From the NCBI GenBank assembly GCA_045806525.1, contig JBJMJD010000069.1, positions 1-31,163 of the forward strand: 31,163 bases of DNA. Direction: 5' to 3'. Position numbers and translations under genes: made by a program. This document shows, piece after piece, positions 15,387-23,023 of this stretch (positions within the stretch are counted from its first letter, which is position 1; each line of letters opens with the position of its first letter). This DNA is from JAICYJ01 sp045806525 (lineage in GTDB: Bacteria; Actinomycetota; Thermoleophilia; Gaiellales; JAICJC01). Below the pieces are notes generated by a model. The model was given only the letters and a program-made list of their open reading frames with translations. It ran no database searches and had not been told where the DNA came from.

Positions 15387-15785
15387 CTAGTGGGAGCAGC
15401 CGCAGCCGGTGCCGCAACCGTCATCAGCGTCAGGAAGCGCCGCAGCGGGCTCCTCGTCCTTCGCCTGGAACGAGCTGCCGCAGCCGCAGGCCGCGACCAC
15501 GTTGGGGTTCTCGATCTGGAAGCCGGCGCCGGTCAGGCCGTCGATGTAGTCGACGCTGGCGCCCTCGAGGTAGGGAAGGCTGAAACGGTCGACGATCACC
15601 CGCACGCCGTGGTGCTCCCAGGCCTCGTCGTTCGCCTCGGGCGCGGAGTCGAATCCGAGCGCGTACTGGAAGCCCGAGCAGCCCCCGCCCTCGACCGCGA
15701 CGCGGAGCGCGCTCAGCGACGGATCACCCTCTGCGGCCATCAACTCCTTGACCTTCTCGGCCGCGCGCTCGGTGATCATGATCAT
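15387..15785 (-). CDS. erpA: HesB/ErpA-type iron-sulfur cluster carrier with Cys-rich tail
   Basis: A-type Fe-S carrier that passes clusters to apo-enzymes such as LipA and complex I subunits. The ATG at 15785 is chosen for its GGAGGAGG ribosome site 11 bases upstream; 132 residues. The three conserved cluster-ligating cysteines are present: Cys36 in GGGCSGFQYAL, and Cys100 and Cys102 in AACGCGSSF. After the normal family end (about 107) there is a 25-residue acidic tail ending C124-GTG-C128-G-C130-S-H132, an extra potential metal-binding site not part of the canonical A-type fold. It lies upstream of the ferredoxin reductase and divergent from nuoA. IscA and SufA are the alternatives within the family. 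Confidence 0.85.
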   Translation of the reverse strand: MIMITERAAEKVKELMAAEGDPSLSALRVAVEGGGCSGFQYALGFDSAPEANDEAWEHHGVRVIVDRFSLPYLEGASVDYIDGLTGAGFQIENPNVVAACGCGSSFQAKDEEPAAALPDADDGCGTGCGCSH

Positions 15786-15980
15786 GTGTCTCGCTGCCTC
15801 CTCCAGAGCCGGCAATTTGCTGCCGTACTCCACATATCGTAGCGAAGCCCTCGGAACATGAGCAGACGCACAAACCACCCTGACTTTGTAACACAGGATA
15901 CCGGTGTCAACAAGCGGTTTGCGGGCCTCCCCGTGGTGAGATCGTCACACCGTTTCAGGCCGGTGCTATAGTCGCCTCGC
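15786..15980. promoter_or_regulatory. Divergent regulatory region between erpA and nuoA
   Basis: 195-base gap serving both directions. For nuoA (+): TATAGT at 15967-15972 with GTCACA at 15944-15949 (17-base spacer). For erpA (-): a consensus TTGACA at 15910-15905, but the nearest -10-like sequence (TACAAA, 15890-15885) is only 14 bases away, so the true -10 is uncertain. The stretch 15880-15911 is unusually AT-rich for this window and contains an imperfect inverted repeat (TTGTAACAC facing GTGTCAACAA), a possible regulator site. No small RNA or coding gene is evident. Confidence 0.5.
15944..15972 (+). promoter_or_regulatory. Putative nuo operon promoter, apparently leaderless
   Basis: TATAGT (15967-15972) matches the -10 consensus at five of six positions and is preceded at 17 bases by GTCACA. 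The first base of the nuoA GTG start codon, 15981, lies 9 bases after the last -10 base, so the mRNA probably begins at or a base or two before the GTG. No ribosome site is present. This single promoter could drive the whole 14-kb nuo operon. Confidence 0.6.
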
Positions 15981-16343
15981 GTGTTGGGCGACTGGGCAGC
16001 CGTGCTGGTGTTCGCAGTGATCGCTATGGCGATTCCGCTGTCGCTTCTGTTCGCGACATTCGCCCTCGATACCCGCTCGAAACGGCGGGCCGGCGACAAG
16101 CGCATCCCGTTCGAGTCCGGTGTCTCGGCAAACGAGTTTCACGCCCACCGCTTTACGATCTCCTACTACCTGACGGCGATGCTGTTCATCGTGTTCGATA
16201 TCGAGATCGTGTTCCTCTACCCACTGGCCCTGCGCATGCACGCGCTGGGCATGTTCGGGTTCGCCGAGATGGCCGTCTTCATCGTGTTGCTGGCGGTGGC
16301 CTACGTGTACGTATGGAGGAAGGGCGCACTCGAATGGCGGTGA
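15981..16343 (+). CDS. nuoA: NADH-quinone oxidoreductase subunit A
   Basis: Small membrane-arm subunit of respiratory complex I (120 residues) near the quinone-access channel. Three transmembrane helices are visible (about 5-27, 60-82 and 90-110). The conserved loop RIPFESGVSANEFHAHRF (about 41-58) follows helix 1, with the Glu of the PFE(S/C)G motif and YYLTAMLFIVFDIEIVFLYP in helix 2. It starts at GTG 15981 (MLGDWAAVLV) right behind a -10 box. The stop overlaps the nuoB start by 10 bases. First gene of the complete nuo operon. Confidence 0.95.
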   Translation: MLGDWAAVLVFAVIAMAIPLSLLFATFALDTRSKRRAGDKRIPFESGVSANEFHAHRFTISYYLTAMLFIVFDIEIVFLYPLALRMHALGMFGFAEMAVFIVLLAVAYVYVWRKGALEWR

Positions 16344-16861
16344 CGCCGGTCAGCATCTCCAAGGCGGTGCGCGCGGGCGATCTGGAGCAGTACGTGATGC
16401 TGACCACCCTCGAGAAGGCGATGGCATGGACATCGTCCAACTCGATCTGGCCGGCCGGCTTCGGCCTGGCCTGCTGCGCGATCGAGATGATGTCGCTGCC
16501 CTCCCCCCGCTACGACATCGCCCGTTTCGGATCCGAGGTGTTCCGGTCATCGCCGCGCCAGGCCGACCTGATGATCGTGTCGGGCCGGGTATCGCACAAG
16601 ATGGTGGCGCCGCTGCGACAGGTCTACGACCAGATGCTCCTGCCCAAGTGGGTGATGGCGATGGGCGCCTGCTCGAGCTCCGGCGGCATGTTCGCCAACT
16701 ACGCGATCCTGCAGGGCGTCGACAAGGTGGTGCCCGTGGACGTGCACGTGCCGGGCTGCCCGCCGCGGCCGGAGGCCGTCGTGGACGGCCTGCTGTTGAT
16801 CCAGAAGAAGATCCGCTCCGGCATCGCGCCCGCCTACGACCTGGAGAAGTCGAAGGCGTGA
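16334..16861 (+). CDS. nuoB: NADH-quinone oxidoreductase subunit B
   Basis: Peripheral-arm subunit carrying the terminal cluster N2, the direct electron donor to quinone. The 175-residue protein has all four ligands: the adjacent pair Cys47-Cys48 in GLACCAIEMM, Cys113 in GACSSSGG and Cys142 in VPGCPPRPE. The ATG at 16334 is preferred because GGAGGAAGG lies about 11 bases upstream; an earlier in-frame ATG at 16313 would overlap nuoA more and has no such site. The stop overlaps the GTG of nuoC. Confidence 0.96.
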   Translation: MAVTPVSISKAVRAGDLEQYVMLTTLEKAMAWTSSNSIWPAGFGLACCAIEMMSLPSPRYDIARFGSEVFRSSPRQADLMIVSGRVSHKMVAPLRQVYDQMLLPKWVMAMGACSSSGGMFANYAILQGVDKVVPVDVHVPGCPPRPEAVVDGLLLIQKKIRSGIAPAYDLEKSKA

Positions 16862-17427
16862 TTGCGGAGCAGCTCGCAGCGGCGGTCGAGCAGGCAGTGC
16901 CCGGGTCGGTGCAGGCGCACGCCGACGACCTGGACATGCCGTCGCTGACGGTCTCCGGCGAGCACCTGGTCGCCGTCTGCACCTACCTGCGCGACCAGCA
17001 GGGGAAGAACTTCCTGTCTGCCGTCTCGGGCGTTGACTACCTGGGCTACGGCGAGGAGGTGGCGGGCTACTTCGGCAGCGAGCGGGGCCGCGACATCAAC
17101 CGGACGGGCAGCTGGGGCACGCCCGAGACGGTGACGCCGCCCGCCGCCCGCTTCGCGGTCGTCTATCACCTGGCGCACATCGGCGAGGGCCCCACCGACC
17201 GGGTACGCCTGCAGGTGCTGACGGAAGAGGGCCGTGTGCCCAGCGTCGTGTCGGTGTGGCCAACGGCCGACTGGCATGAGCGCGAGCAGTACGACCTGAT
17301 GGGCATCCGGTTCGACGGCCATCCCAACCTGCGGCGGCTGATCATGCCGTCCGACTGGGACGGCCATCCGCTGCGCAAGGACTACCCGATCGGCGGAGAG
17401 CCGGTCCAGTTCACGGACGCGGTCTGA
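16858..17427 (+). CDS. nuoC: NADH-quinone oxidoreductase subunit C
   Basis: 30-kDa peripheral-arm subunit, here 189 residues and separate from NuoD (in E. coli the two are fused). The C-terminal signature EREQYDLMGIRFDGHPNLRR and the following PSDWDGHPLRKDYP are fully conserved; this segment contacts NuoD and NuoB. The only in-phase start at the junction is GTG 16858, which overlaps the nuoB stop as GTGA. An insertion around residues 66-95 (SERGRDINRTGSWGTPETV) is longer than in many bacterial homologues. Confidence 0.95.
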   Translation: MIAEQLAAAVEQAVPGSVQAHADDLDMPSLTVSGEHLVAVCTYLRDQQGKNFLSAVSGVDYLGYGEEVAGYFGSERGRDINRTGSWGTPETVTPPAARFAVVYHLAHIGEGPTDRVRLQVLTEEGRVPSVVSVWPTADWHEREQYDLMGIRFDGHPNLRRLIMPSDWDGHPLRKDYPIGGEPVQFTDAV

Positions 17428-18689
17428 TGTCGACGACCGAGCACGCATCCGCCCCGGTCGTGCCCCTGTGGCAGCCGGCGCAGGTGCCCAGCCCCACGCC
17501 CAGCAAGATCGACCCGCCCGAGGGCGAGGATCTGATCACCGTCAACTTCGGGCCGAACCATCCATCCACCCACGGCGTGCTGCGCCTGATCGTGACGCTC
17601 GACGGCGAGGTGGTGGTGGGCCTGGACGCCGACATCGGATACGTCCACACCGGCTTCGAGAAGAACTTCGAGCAGAAGACCTACTGGAAGGGCATCCCCT
17701 ACGCGCCGCGGATGGATTACCTGGCCTTCTTCGCGAACGAGCTGGCGTATGTGGGCGCGGTCGAGCGGCTGATCGAGATCGAGGTGCCGGAGCGAGCCCA
17801 GTGGATCCGCACCCTGTTCGCCGAGCTGAACCGGATCCACAGCCACCTCATATTCCTCGGCACCAGCGGCGTGGAGCTGGGCGCCATCTCGCTGTTCTTC
17901 TACTGCCTGCGCGAGCGCGACCGCGTGCTCGACCTGTTCGAGATGGTGACCGGCGTGCGCATGCACGACCGCTACCCGCAGTTCGGCGGCGTGGCCGAGG
18001 ACCTGCCCAAGGGCTTCTACGCCGAGGCCAAGCGTTTCTGCCATGACATGCCGCTGCGGATCGATGAGTACCTCGACCTGGTGGCCGGCAACTCCGTGTG
18101 GCGAGACCGCTACCGCGGCATCGGCACGATCGACGCCGACACGGCGATCGCGATGGGCCTCTCGGGGCCGAACCTGCGCGCAAGCGGCGTGCCGTTCGAC
18201 CTGCGGCGCGCCGAGCCGTACCTGGCCTACGACAGGATGGACTTCGACGTGATCACGGGCGAGCGCGGCGACGCCTTCGAGCGGCTCATGTGCCGCACCA
18301 AGGAGATGTACGAGTCGGTCAAGATCATCGACCAGTGCCTGGAGGGGATGCCGTCCGGCCCTGTCATGGCAGACGATCGCAAGCACGTGCTGCCGCCCCG
18401 CCACGAGCTGCACACCTCGATGGAGTCGCTGATCCACCACTTCAAGCTGGTGACCGAGGGCTTCCGGGTAAAGGCCAACCAGATTTACTACACGGTGGAG
18501 TCGCCGCGCGGGGAGTTCGGCTGCTTCCTGGTCTCCGACGGCGGCGCCAAGCCGTGGCGGATCCACTTCCGCGCGCCCAGCTTCGTGAGCCTGCAGTCGA
18601 CGGCGATGATGGCCGTCAACCGCTACATCGCCGACCTGATCGTGGTGGTCGGCTCCCTCGACGGCGTGATGGGGGAGGCGGACCGTTAA
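17427..18689 (+). CDS. nuoD: NADH-quinone oxidoreductase subunit D
   Basis: 49-kDa subunit (420 residues) derived from the [NiFe]-hydrogenase large subunit; together with NuoB it forms the quinone-reduction pocket. The N-terminal HPSTHGVLRLIV (about 48-59) carries the quinone-head His, and the conserved RMDYLAFFANE and Tyr-containing stretches follow, ending with VSLQSTAMMAVNRYIADLIV and GEADR. The nickel-binding cysteines of hydrogenases are absent, as expected. A Pro-rich N-terminal extension of about 35 residues precedes the core. The start overlaps the nuoC stop by one base. Confidence 0.96.
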   Translation: MSTTEHASAPVVPLWQPAQVPSPTPSKIDPPEGEDLITVNFGPNHPSTHGVLRLIVTLDGEVVVGLDADIGYVHTGFEKNFEQKTYWKGIPYAPRMDYLAFFANELAYVGAVERLIEIEVPERAQWIRTLFAELNRIHSHLIFLGTSGVELGAISLFFYCLRERDRVLDLFEMVTGVRMHDRYPQFGGVAEDLPKGFYAEAKRFCHDMPLRIDEYLDLVAGNSVWRDRYRGIGTIDADTAIAMGLSGPNLRASGVPFDLRRAEPYLAYDRMDFDVITGERGDAFERLMCRTKEMYESVKIIDQCLEGMPSGPVMADDRKHVLPPRHELHTSMESLIHHFKLVTEGFRVKANQIYYTVESPRGEFGCFLVSDGGAKPWRIHFRAPSFVSLQSTAMMAVNRYIADLIVVVGSLDGVMGEADR

Positions 18690-19252
18690 TGAATGAGTCC
18701 GACGCCCAGACCCTCGCCGGCGCCCGTGAGACGCGCCCCGCGCTGCCCGCGCCGCTGCCTGCGACTGACGACACGCGGCCGCTGTACGACCGCATCCAGG
18801 ACGCGATCGCGCTCTACCCGGAGCGCAGGTCGGCGGTGATGCCGGCCCTGCGGCTGGCACAGGAGGAGTACGGCTGGCTGTCCGAGCAGGCCTTCGACGA
18901 GGTGGCCGACGCCACCGGCTTCACGCCCGCGTTCTGCAAGAGCGTGGCCTCGTTCTACGACATGTTCCGGCTGACGCCGGCCGGGCGCTATGAGATCTGC
19001 GTGTGCACGAACATTTCCTGCGCGCTGGTCGGGGCCGCCGACACGATGCGGGCCTTCGAACGCGAGCTCGGCATCCATCCCGGCCAGACCAGCGGCGACG
19101 GCCTCTTCACCCTGAAGACGGTCGAGTGCTACGGCGGCTGCGGCTGGGGGCCCGTGGTGTCGGTGAACGAGCGATACCACGAGCCGTTCCCGGCCGAGCA
19201 GGTGCCGGAGCTGATCGCCCGGCTGCGCGCCGACGCGGAGGCGGGCGCATGA
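18689..19252 (+). CDS. nuoE: NADH-quinone oxidoreductase subunit E
   Basis: 24-kDa thioredoxin-fold subunit of the NADH-dehydrogenase module (187 residues) holding cluster N1a. The [2Fe-2S] ligands are Cys106 and Cys111 (CTNISC) and Cys147 and Cys151 (CYGGC). An Ala/Pro-rich N-terminal extension (about residues 1-30) is not part of the fold. The ATG shares its A with the TAA stop of nuoD, with a GGGGGAGG ribosome site upstream. Its stop overlaps the nuoF start as ATGA. Confidence 0.95.
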   Translation: MNESDAQTLAGARETRPALPAPLPATDDTRPLYDRIQDAIALYPERRSAVMPALRLAQEEYGWLSEQAFDEVADATGFTPAFCKSVASFYDMFRLTPAGRYEICVCTNISCALVGAADTMRAFERELGIHPGQTSGDGLFTLKTVECYGGCGWGPVVSVNERYHEPFPAEQVPELIARLRADAEAGA

Positions 19253-20556
19253 CCACCGACCTGCGCATCCTGCTGGACTTCGAGGGCGACCGGCGCGACA
19301 TCGATGCCTACGAGCGGGGCGGCGGCTACCGGCAGCTCAGGAAGGCCCTGGCGGGCGCGCCCGAGGATGTCGTTGCCGCGGTCGACAGCTCCGGCCTGCG
19401 TGGCCGCGGCGGTGCCGGGTTCCCGACCGGGCGCAAGGCCTCGTTCCTGCCGAAGGACCGCAAGCCCGCCTACCTGTGCGTGAACGCCGACGAGTCCGAG
19501 CCGGGCACGTTCAAGGACCGCGAGATCATGCTGCGCAACCCGCATGCGCTGATCGAAGGCGTGATCACGATGAGCTTCGGGATCGGCGCCACGTCCGCGT
19601 TCATCTACATCCGCGGAGAGTACCGCGCCGAGTTCGAGGTGCTGAAGACGGCACTCGAGCAGGCGCGCGAGCGCGGCCTCGTCGGCGCAAACGTGCTGGG
19701 CTCGGGGTACGACGCCACCGTCGTCCTGCACCGCGGCGCGGGCGCCTACATCTGTGGCGAGGAGACGGCGCTGCTGTCGTCGCTCGAGGGCGAGCGCGGA
19801 CAGCCCCGCAGCAAGCCGCCGTTCCCCGCCGTGGCCGGCCTCTACGCCGCCCCCACGCTGGTCAACAACGTGGAGACGCTGGCCTCGGTGCCCTATATCC
19901 TGGAGATGGGCGGCGCCGCCTATGCCGAGATCGGAACGGAGCGGTCGAAGGGCACGCGCGTGTTCTCGCTGTCGGGCAACGTCAAGCGGCCGGGCAACTA
20001 CGAGATGCCGCTGACGGCCACCCTGCGCGAGCTGATCGAGGGCCACGGCGGCGGCACGCCGGACGGACGCACGATCAAGGCGATCATCCCGGGCGGCTCG
20101 TCCACGCCGATCCTGATGCCTGACCAGATCGACACGCACATCGACTACGAGTCGATCGCGGCCGCCGGCTCGATGGCCGGCTCCGGCGCGATCATCGTGA
20201 TCGACGACCGCACCTGCATGGTGCAGCTGGCGCTGCGCGTCTCGGAGTTCTACAAGCACGAGAGCTGCGGCAAGTGCACGCCCTGCCGCGAGGGCACGCG
20301 CTGGGGCGTGGAGATCATCCGCCGCATCGAGATGGGCGAGGCGCGCCAGGGCGAGCTCGACCTGCTGCTGAACGTGTGCGACCGCATCCTCGGCAACTGC
20401 CTGTGCCCGCTGGGCGACGCGATGGCGATGCCGGTGGCGAGCTACGTCACCCACTTCCGCCACGAGTTCCAGCGCCACATCGACGAGGGCGGTTGCCCGT
20501 TCACCGCGCACAGCCCCATGTCGGGCCTCTACCACGAACCGGCGGCCGTGTCGTGA
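19249..20556 (+). CDS. nuoF: NADH-quinone oxidoreductase subunit F
   Basis: 51-kDa NADH-oxidising subunit (435 residues) that binds NADH, FMN and the [4Fe-4S] cluster N3. The NADH/FMN-binding loop RGRGGAGFPTGRK is at 51-63, the FMN-site NADESEPGTFKDR at about 79-91, and the cluster ligands are C340-x2-C343-x2-C346 (ESCGKCTPCREG) plus Cys386 in CPLGD. The C-terminus (about 405-435) extends beyond the usual end, with GGCPFTAHSPMSGLYHEP. It overlaps nuoE by four bases and the following small acidic gene by four bases (GTGA). Confidence 0.96.
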   Translation: MTTDLRILLDFEGDRRDIDAYERGGGYRQLRKALAGAPEDVVAAVDSSGLRGRGGAGFPTGRKASFLPKDRKPAYLCVNADESEPGTFKDREIMLRNPHALIEGVITMSFGIGATSAFIYIRGEYRAEFEVLKTALEQARERGLVGANVLGSGYDATVVLHRGAGAYICGEETALLSSLEGERGQPRSKPPFPAVAGLYAAPTLVNNVETLASVPYILEMGGAAYAEIGTERSKGTRVFSLSGNVKRPGNYEMPLTATLRELIEGHGGGTPDGRTIKAIIPGGSSTPILMPDQIDTHIDYESIAAAGSMAGSGAIIVIDDRTCMVQLALRVSEFYKHESCGKCTPCREGTRWGVEIIRRIEMGEARQGELDLLLNVCDRILGNCLCPLGDAMAMPVASYVTHFRHEFQRHIDEGGCPFTAHSPMSGLYHEPAAVS

Positions 20557-20732
20557 GCGAGTTCCGCGAGGCATTCCTGCGCGCCCGCCGGCGGCTGGAG
20601 GACGGGGAGGATCCCGAGCTGGTCGTGCCCGAGGTGATCGCCGCGGCCGAGGCTCCCGAGGAGATCGAGCTGGCCGAGGCGCTGTGGGACGAGGGCGACG
20701 ACGAGAACGAGGACGAGGACGAGGCCGGCTGA
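20553..20732 (+). CDS. Small highly acidic protein between nuoF and nuoG, unknown function
   Basis: 59-residue frame starting at GTG 20553, which overlaps the nuoF stop (GTGA), and ending in a TGA that overlaps the nuoG ATG by one base (TGATG). This is the same coupling seen at real nuo junctions. By count it has 23 Asp/Glu and 5 Arg (net about -18). The N-terminal 20 residues form a probable amphipathic helix (MSEFREAFLRARRRLEDGED), then PELVVPEVIAAAEAPEEIEL, and an Asp/Glu-rich tail (46-57). No Cys, His or membrane segment. It is not a known complex I subunit that I recognise. Possible roles include an assembly factor or accessory subunit for the NADH module; this is inference from position. 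Confidence 0.75.
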   Translation: MSEFREAFLRARRRLEDGEDPELVVPEVIAAAEAPEEIELAEALWDEGDDENEDEDEAG

Positions 20733-23023
20733 TGGCGACGGTCGAGACCGACACCGTCACGCTGTCCATCAACGACCGCGAGGTGACCGTGCCCAAGGGC
20801 ATGTCGCTGGTCGAGGCGGCGGCCGAGGCCGGCATCGAGGTGCCGGTGTTCTGCTACGAGCCGCGCCTGGGCGCGGCCGTCGGCGCATGCCGCATGTGCC
20901 TGGTCGAGATCGAGGGCATTCCCAAGCTGCAGACCGCCTGCACGACGCCGGTCACCGACGGCATGGTCGTGCACTCGCACTCCGACCGCGCCCGCGAGGG
21001 CCAGGACGCCGTGCTCGAGTTCCTCCTGATCAACCACCCGCTCGACTGCCCGGTCTGCGACAAGGGCGGTGAGTGCCCGCTGCAGGATCTGACCTTCCGC
21101 TACGGCCCGGGCAGCACCCGCATGACCCTGCCCAAGCGCACCAACGTCAAGCCCGTGCCGATCTCGCCGCTGATCAAGCTCGACCGCGAGCGCTGCATCC
21201 TCTGCTACCGCTGCACACGGTTCAGCGAGAACGTCTCCGGCGACCTGCAGCTGGTGACGGAGCATCGGGGCGCGGGCTCGATCATCACCACCTTCGAGGG
21301 ACGGCCGTACGACGGCGAGTTCTCGGGCAACGTCACCGAGCTGTGCCCGGTGGGCGCGCTCACCTCCACGTCCTACCGGTTCCGCGGCCGCCCGTGGGAG
21401 ATCCAGAACATCCCGACGGTGTGCGGAGAGTGCCCGATCGGCTGCAACACGTACGCGACCATCCGCGAGGGCCAGGTGGTGCGCGTGCTGTCGCGCAACA
21501 ACCCCGCGGTCGATGATGGCTGGCTATGCGACCGGGGCCGCTACACGTTCCCCAGCCTGGAGTCCGAGCAGCGGATCACGACTCCGCTGATACGCGGCGG
21601 TCGCGGGCTGGAGCCGGTGGACGGCAGCACGGCGCTCGACCACATCGCCGACCGGCTGCGGGCAGCGGTCGAGCGGTTCGGCCCCGGCTCTGTGGCGATC
21701 GTCGCCTCCGGCGACCAGACCAGCGAGGAGGCGCACCTATGGGCGCGCATCCAGGAGCAGGCGCTCGGCGGCGGCCCGATCGTGTGCGGCCCGGAGGGCG
21801 GCGCCGGCTGGGGCGAGCTGGCCGCGCACTCGGCCACGATCGCCGACCTGGACGATGCCGACCTGATCGTCGTCGCCGGAGCCACCGACCTGGTGCACCG
21901 CGCGCCGATCCTGGAGCTGCGCATCCGCCGCGCGGTCGACCGCGGCGCGCGCGTCGTGACGATCGGCGCCGGCGCCACACGCCTGGACACGCTGCACGCG
22001 GCCGAGCACATATCGGCCGCGCCGGGCACCACCCATGCCGCGCTGCTGGCCGCGTTCCAGGGCGTGGCGCTGAAGGGCCTCAGCGACCGCTCGGTGATCC
22101 TCTGGAATGGTCGCATGAGCGCGCCGGTGGCGGCCGTGCTGGCCCACGTCGCGCACACCAGCGGCTGCCGTGTGCTGCCCACTCCGCTGGCCGCGAACGA
22201 GCTCGGCTGCCAGGCCGCCGGCCTGGGTACGCATGCGCCGGCCGAGGCCCTGGAGGCCGTCGAGCAGGGTCGCGTCAAGGCCGTCGTGCTGCTCGGCGCC
22301 GACCCGGTCGGAGGCTGGCCCGGCGGCGACCGCTGGCGAGGGCTGATGGAGCGAGCCTTCTTCGCGCTGCAGGTGAGCCCGTTCCAGACCGGCTCCAGCG
22401 GCTGGGCGACGACGATCGTGCCGTCGCCGATGCCGCTCGAGAAGGAGGGCACGTTCACCAACATCGAGGGCCGCGTGCAGCGTCTGCGGGCAGCGGTGCC
22501 GCCGCCGCCGGGCGTGCTCGACGGGATGGTGCTGGCGGCGGAGCTGGGCCGGCGGCTGGGCCTCGAGCTGCCCGACCAGCCGCCCGCCGTGTTCGCCGAC
22601 ATGGCGAGCTCTCGCGCAGCGTTCGCCGGCCTCACCTGGGCCGGGATCGGCGAGCGGGGTGTTCGCCCCGAGCCTGCCTCCGGCTCCGGCCAGGCGCCGG
22701 CCGCGCCGCACGTCGCCGAGGGGGAGCCGGAGGGAACGATCGTGGTCGGCTACCGCCAGCTGATGAGTGGGCCGACCGTGGAGGCCGCGCCCGCGCTGCA
22801 CTTCCAGCGCCGAAACGGCATCGAGATCTCACACGGCGACGCCCAGGAGATCGGCGTCGCCACCGGCGACCGGGTCGAGGTCAGCTTCGGCGGCGCCTCC
22901 CTGACGGGCGCCGCGCTGGTGCAGCGGCGGCTGCGACGGGGCGTCGTGCGGCTGGCGACGGCGGTGCCGTACGTCGGGCCGGGGGAGCTGCGAGCCGCGC
23001 CCGAGGAGACGGTCGATGCCTGA
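20732..23023 (+). CDS. nuoG: NADH-quinone oxidoreductase subunit G
   Basis: 75-kDa peripheral-arm subunit (763 residues) routing electrons through several clusters. N-terminal [2Fe-2S] N1b: Cys41, 53, 56 and 70. [4Fe-4S] N5: His102, Cys106, 109 and 115 (HPLDCPVCDKGGEC). [4Fe-4S] N4: Cys155, 158, 161 (CILCYRC) and 205. A fourth cluster motif Cys231, 234, 238 and 266 (CGECPIGC) corresponds to the off-path N7 cluster of E. coli and Thermus. The rest is a molybdopterin-oxidoreductase-like domain without cofactor. A Pro/Ala/Gly-rich spacer is at about 645-672 before a C-terminal barrel. The ATG overlaps the small acidic gene stop; its 3' end overlaps nuoH by 8 bases. Confidence 0.95.
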   Translation: MATVETDTVTLSINDREVTVPKGMSLVEAAAEAGIEVPVFCYEPRLGAAVGACRMCLVEIEGIPKLQTACTTPVTDGMVVHSHSDRAREGQDAVLEFLLINHPLDCPVCDKGGECPLQDLTFRYGPGSTRMTLPKRTNVKPVPISPLIKLDRERCILCYRCTRFSENVSGDLQLVTEHRGAGSIITTFEGRPYDGEFSGNVTELCPVGALTSTSYRFRGRPWEIQNIPTVCGECPIGCNTYATIREGQVVRVLSRNNPAVDDGWLCDRGRYTFPSLESEQRITTPLIRGGRGLEPVDGSTALDHIADRLRAAVERFGPGSVAIVASGDQTSEEAHLWARIQEQALGGGPIVCGPEGGAGWGELAAHSATIADLDDADLIVVAGATDLVHRAPILELRIRRAVDRGARVVTIGAGATRLDTLHAAEHISAAPGTTHAALLAAFQGVALKGLSDRSVILWNGRMSAPVAAVLAHVAHTSGCRVLPTPLAANELGCQAAGLGTHAPAEALEAVEQGRVKAVVLLGADPVGGWPGGDRWRGLMERAFFALQVSPFQTGSSGWATTIVPSPMPLEKEGTFTNIEGRVQRLRAAVPPPPGVLDGMVLAAELGRRLGLELPDQPPAVFADMASSRAAFAGLTWAGIGERGVRPEPASGSGQAPAAPHVAEGEPEGTIVVGYRQLMSGPTVEAAPALHFQRRNGIEISHGDAQEIGVATGDRVEVSFGGASLTGAALVQRRLRRGVVRLATAVPYVGPGELRAAPEETVDA

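Noticed and set aside
15786..15878. N-terminal extension of the Fe-S carrier
   Set aside because: The extra 31 residues are not part of the A-type fold, and a strong GGAGGAGG sits before the ATG at 15785.
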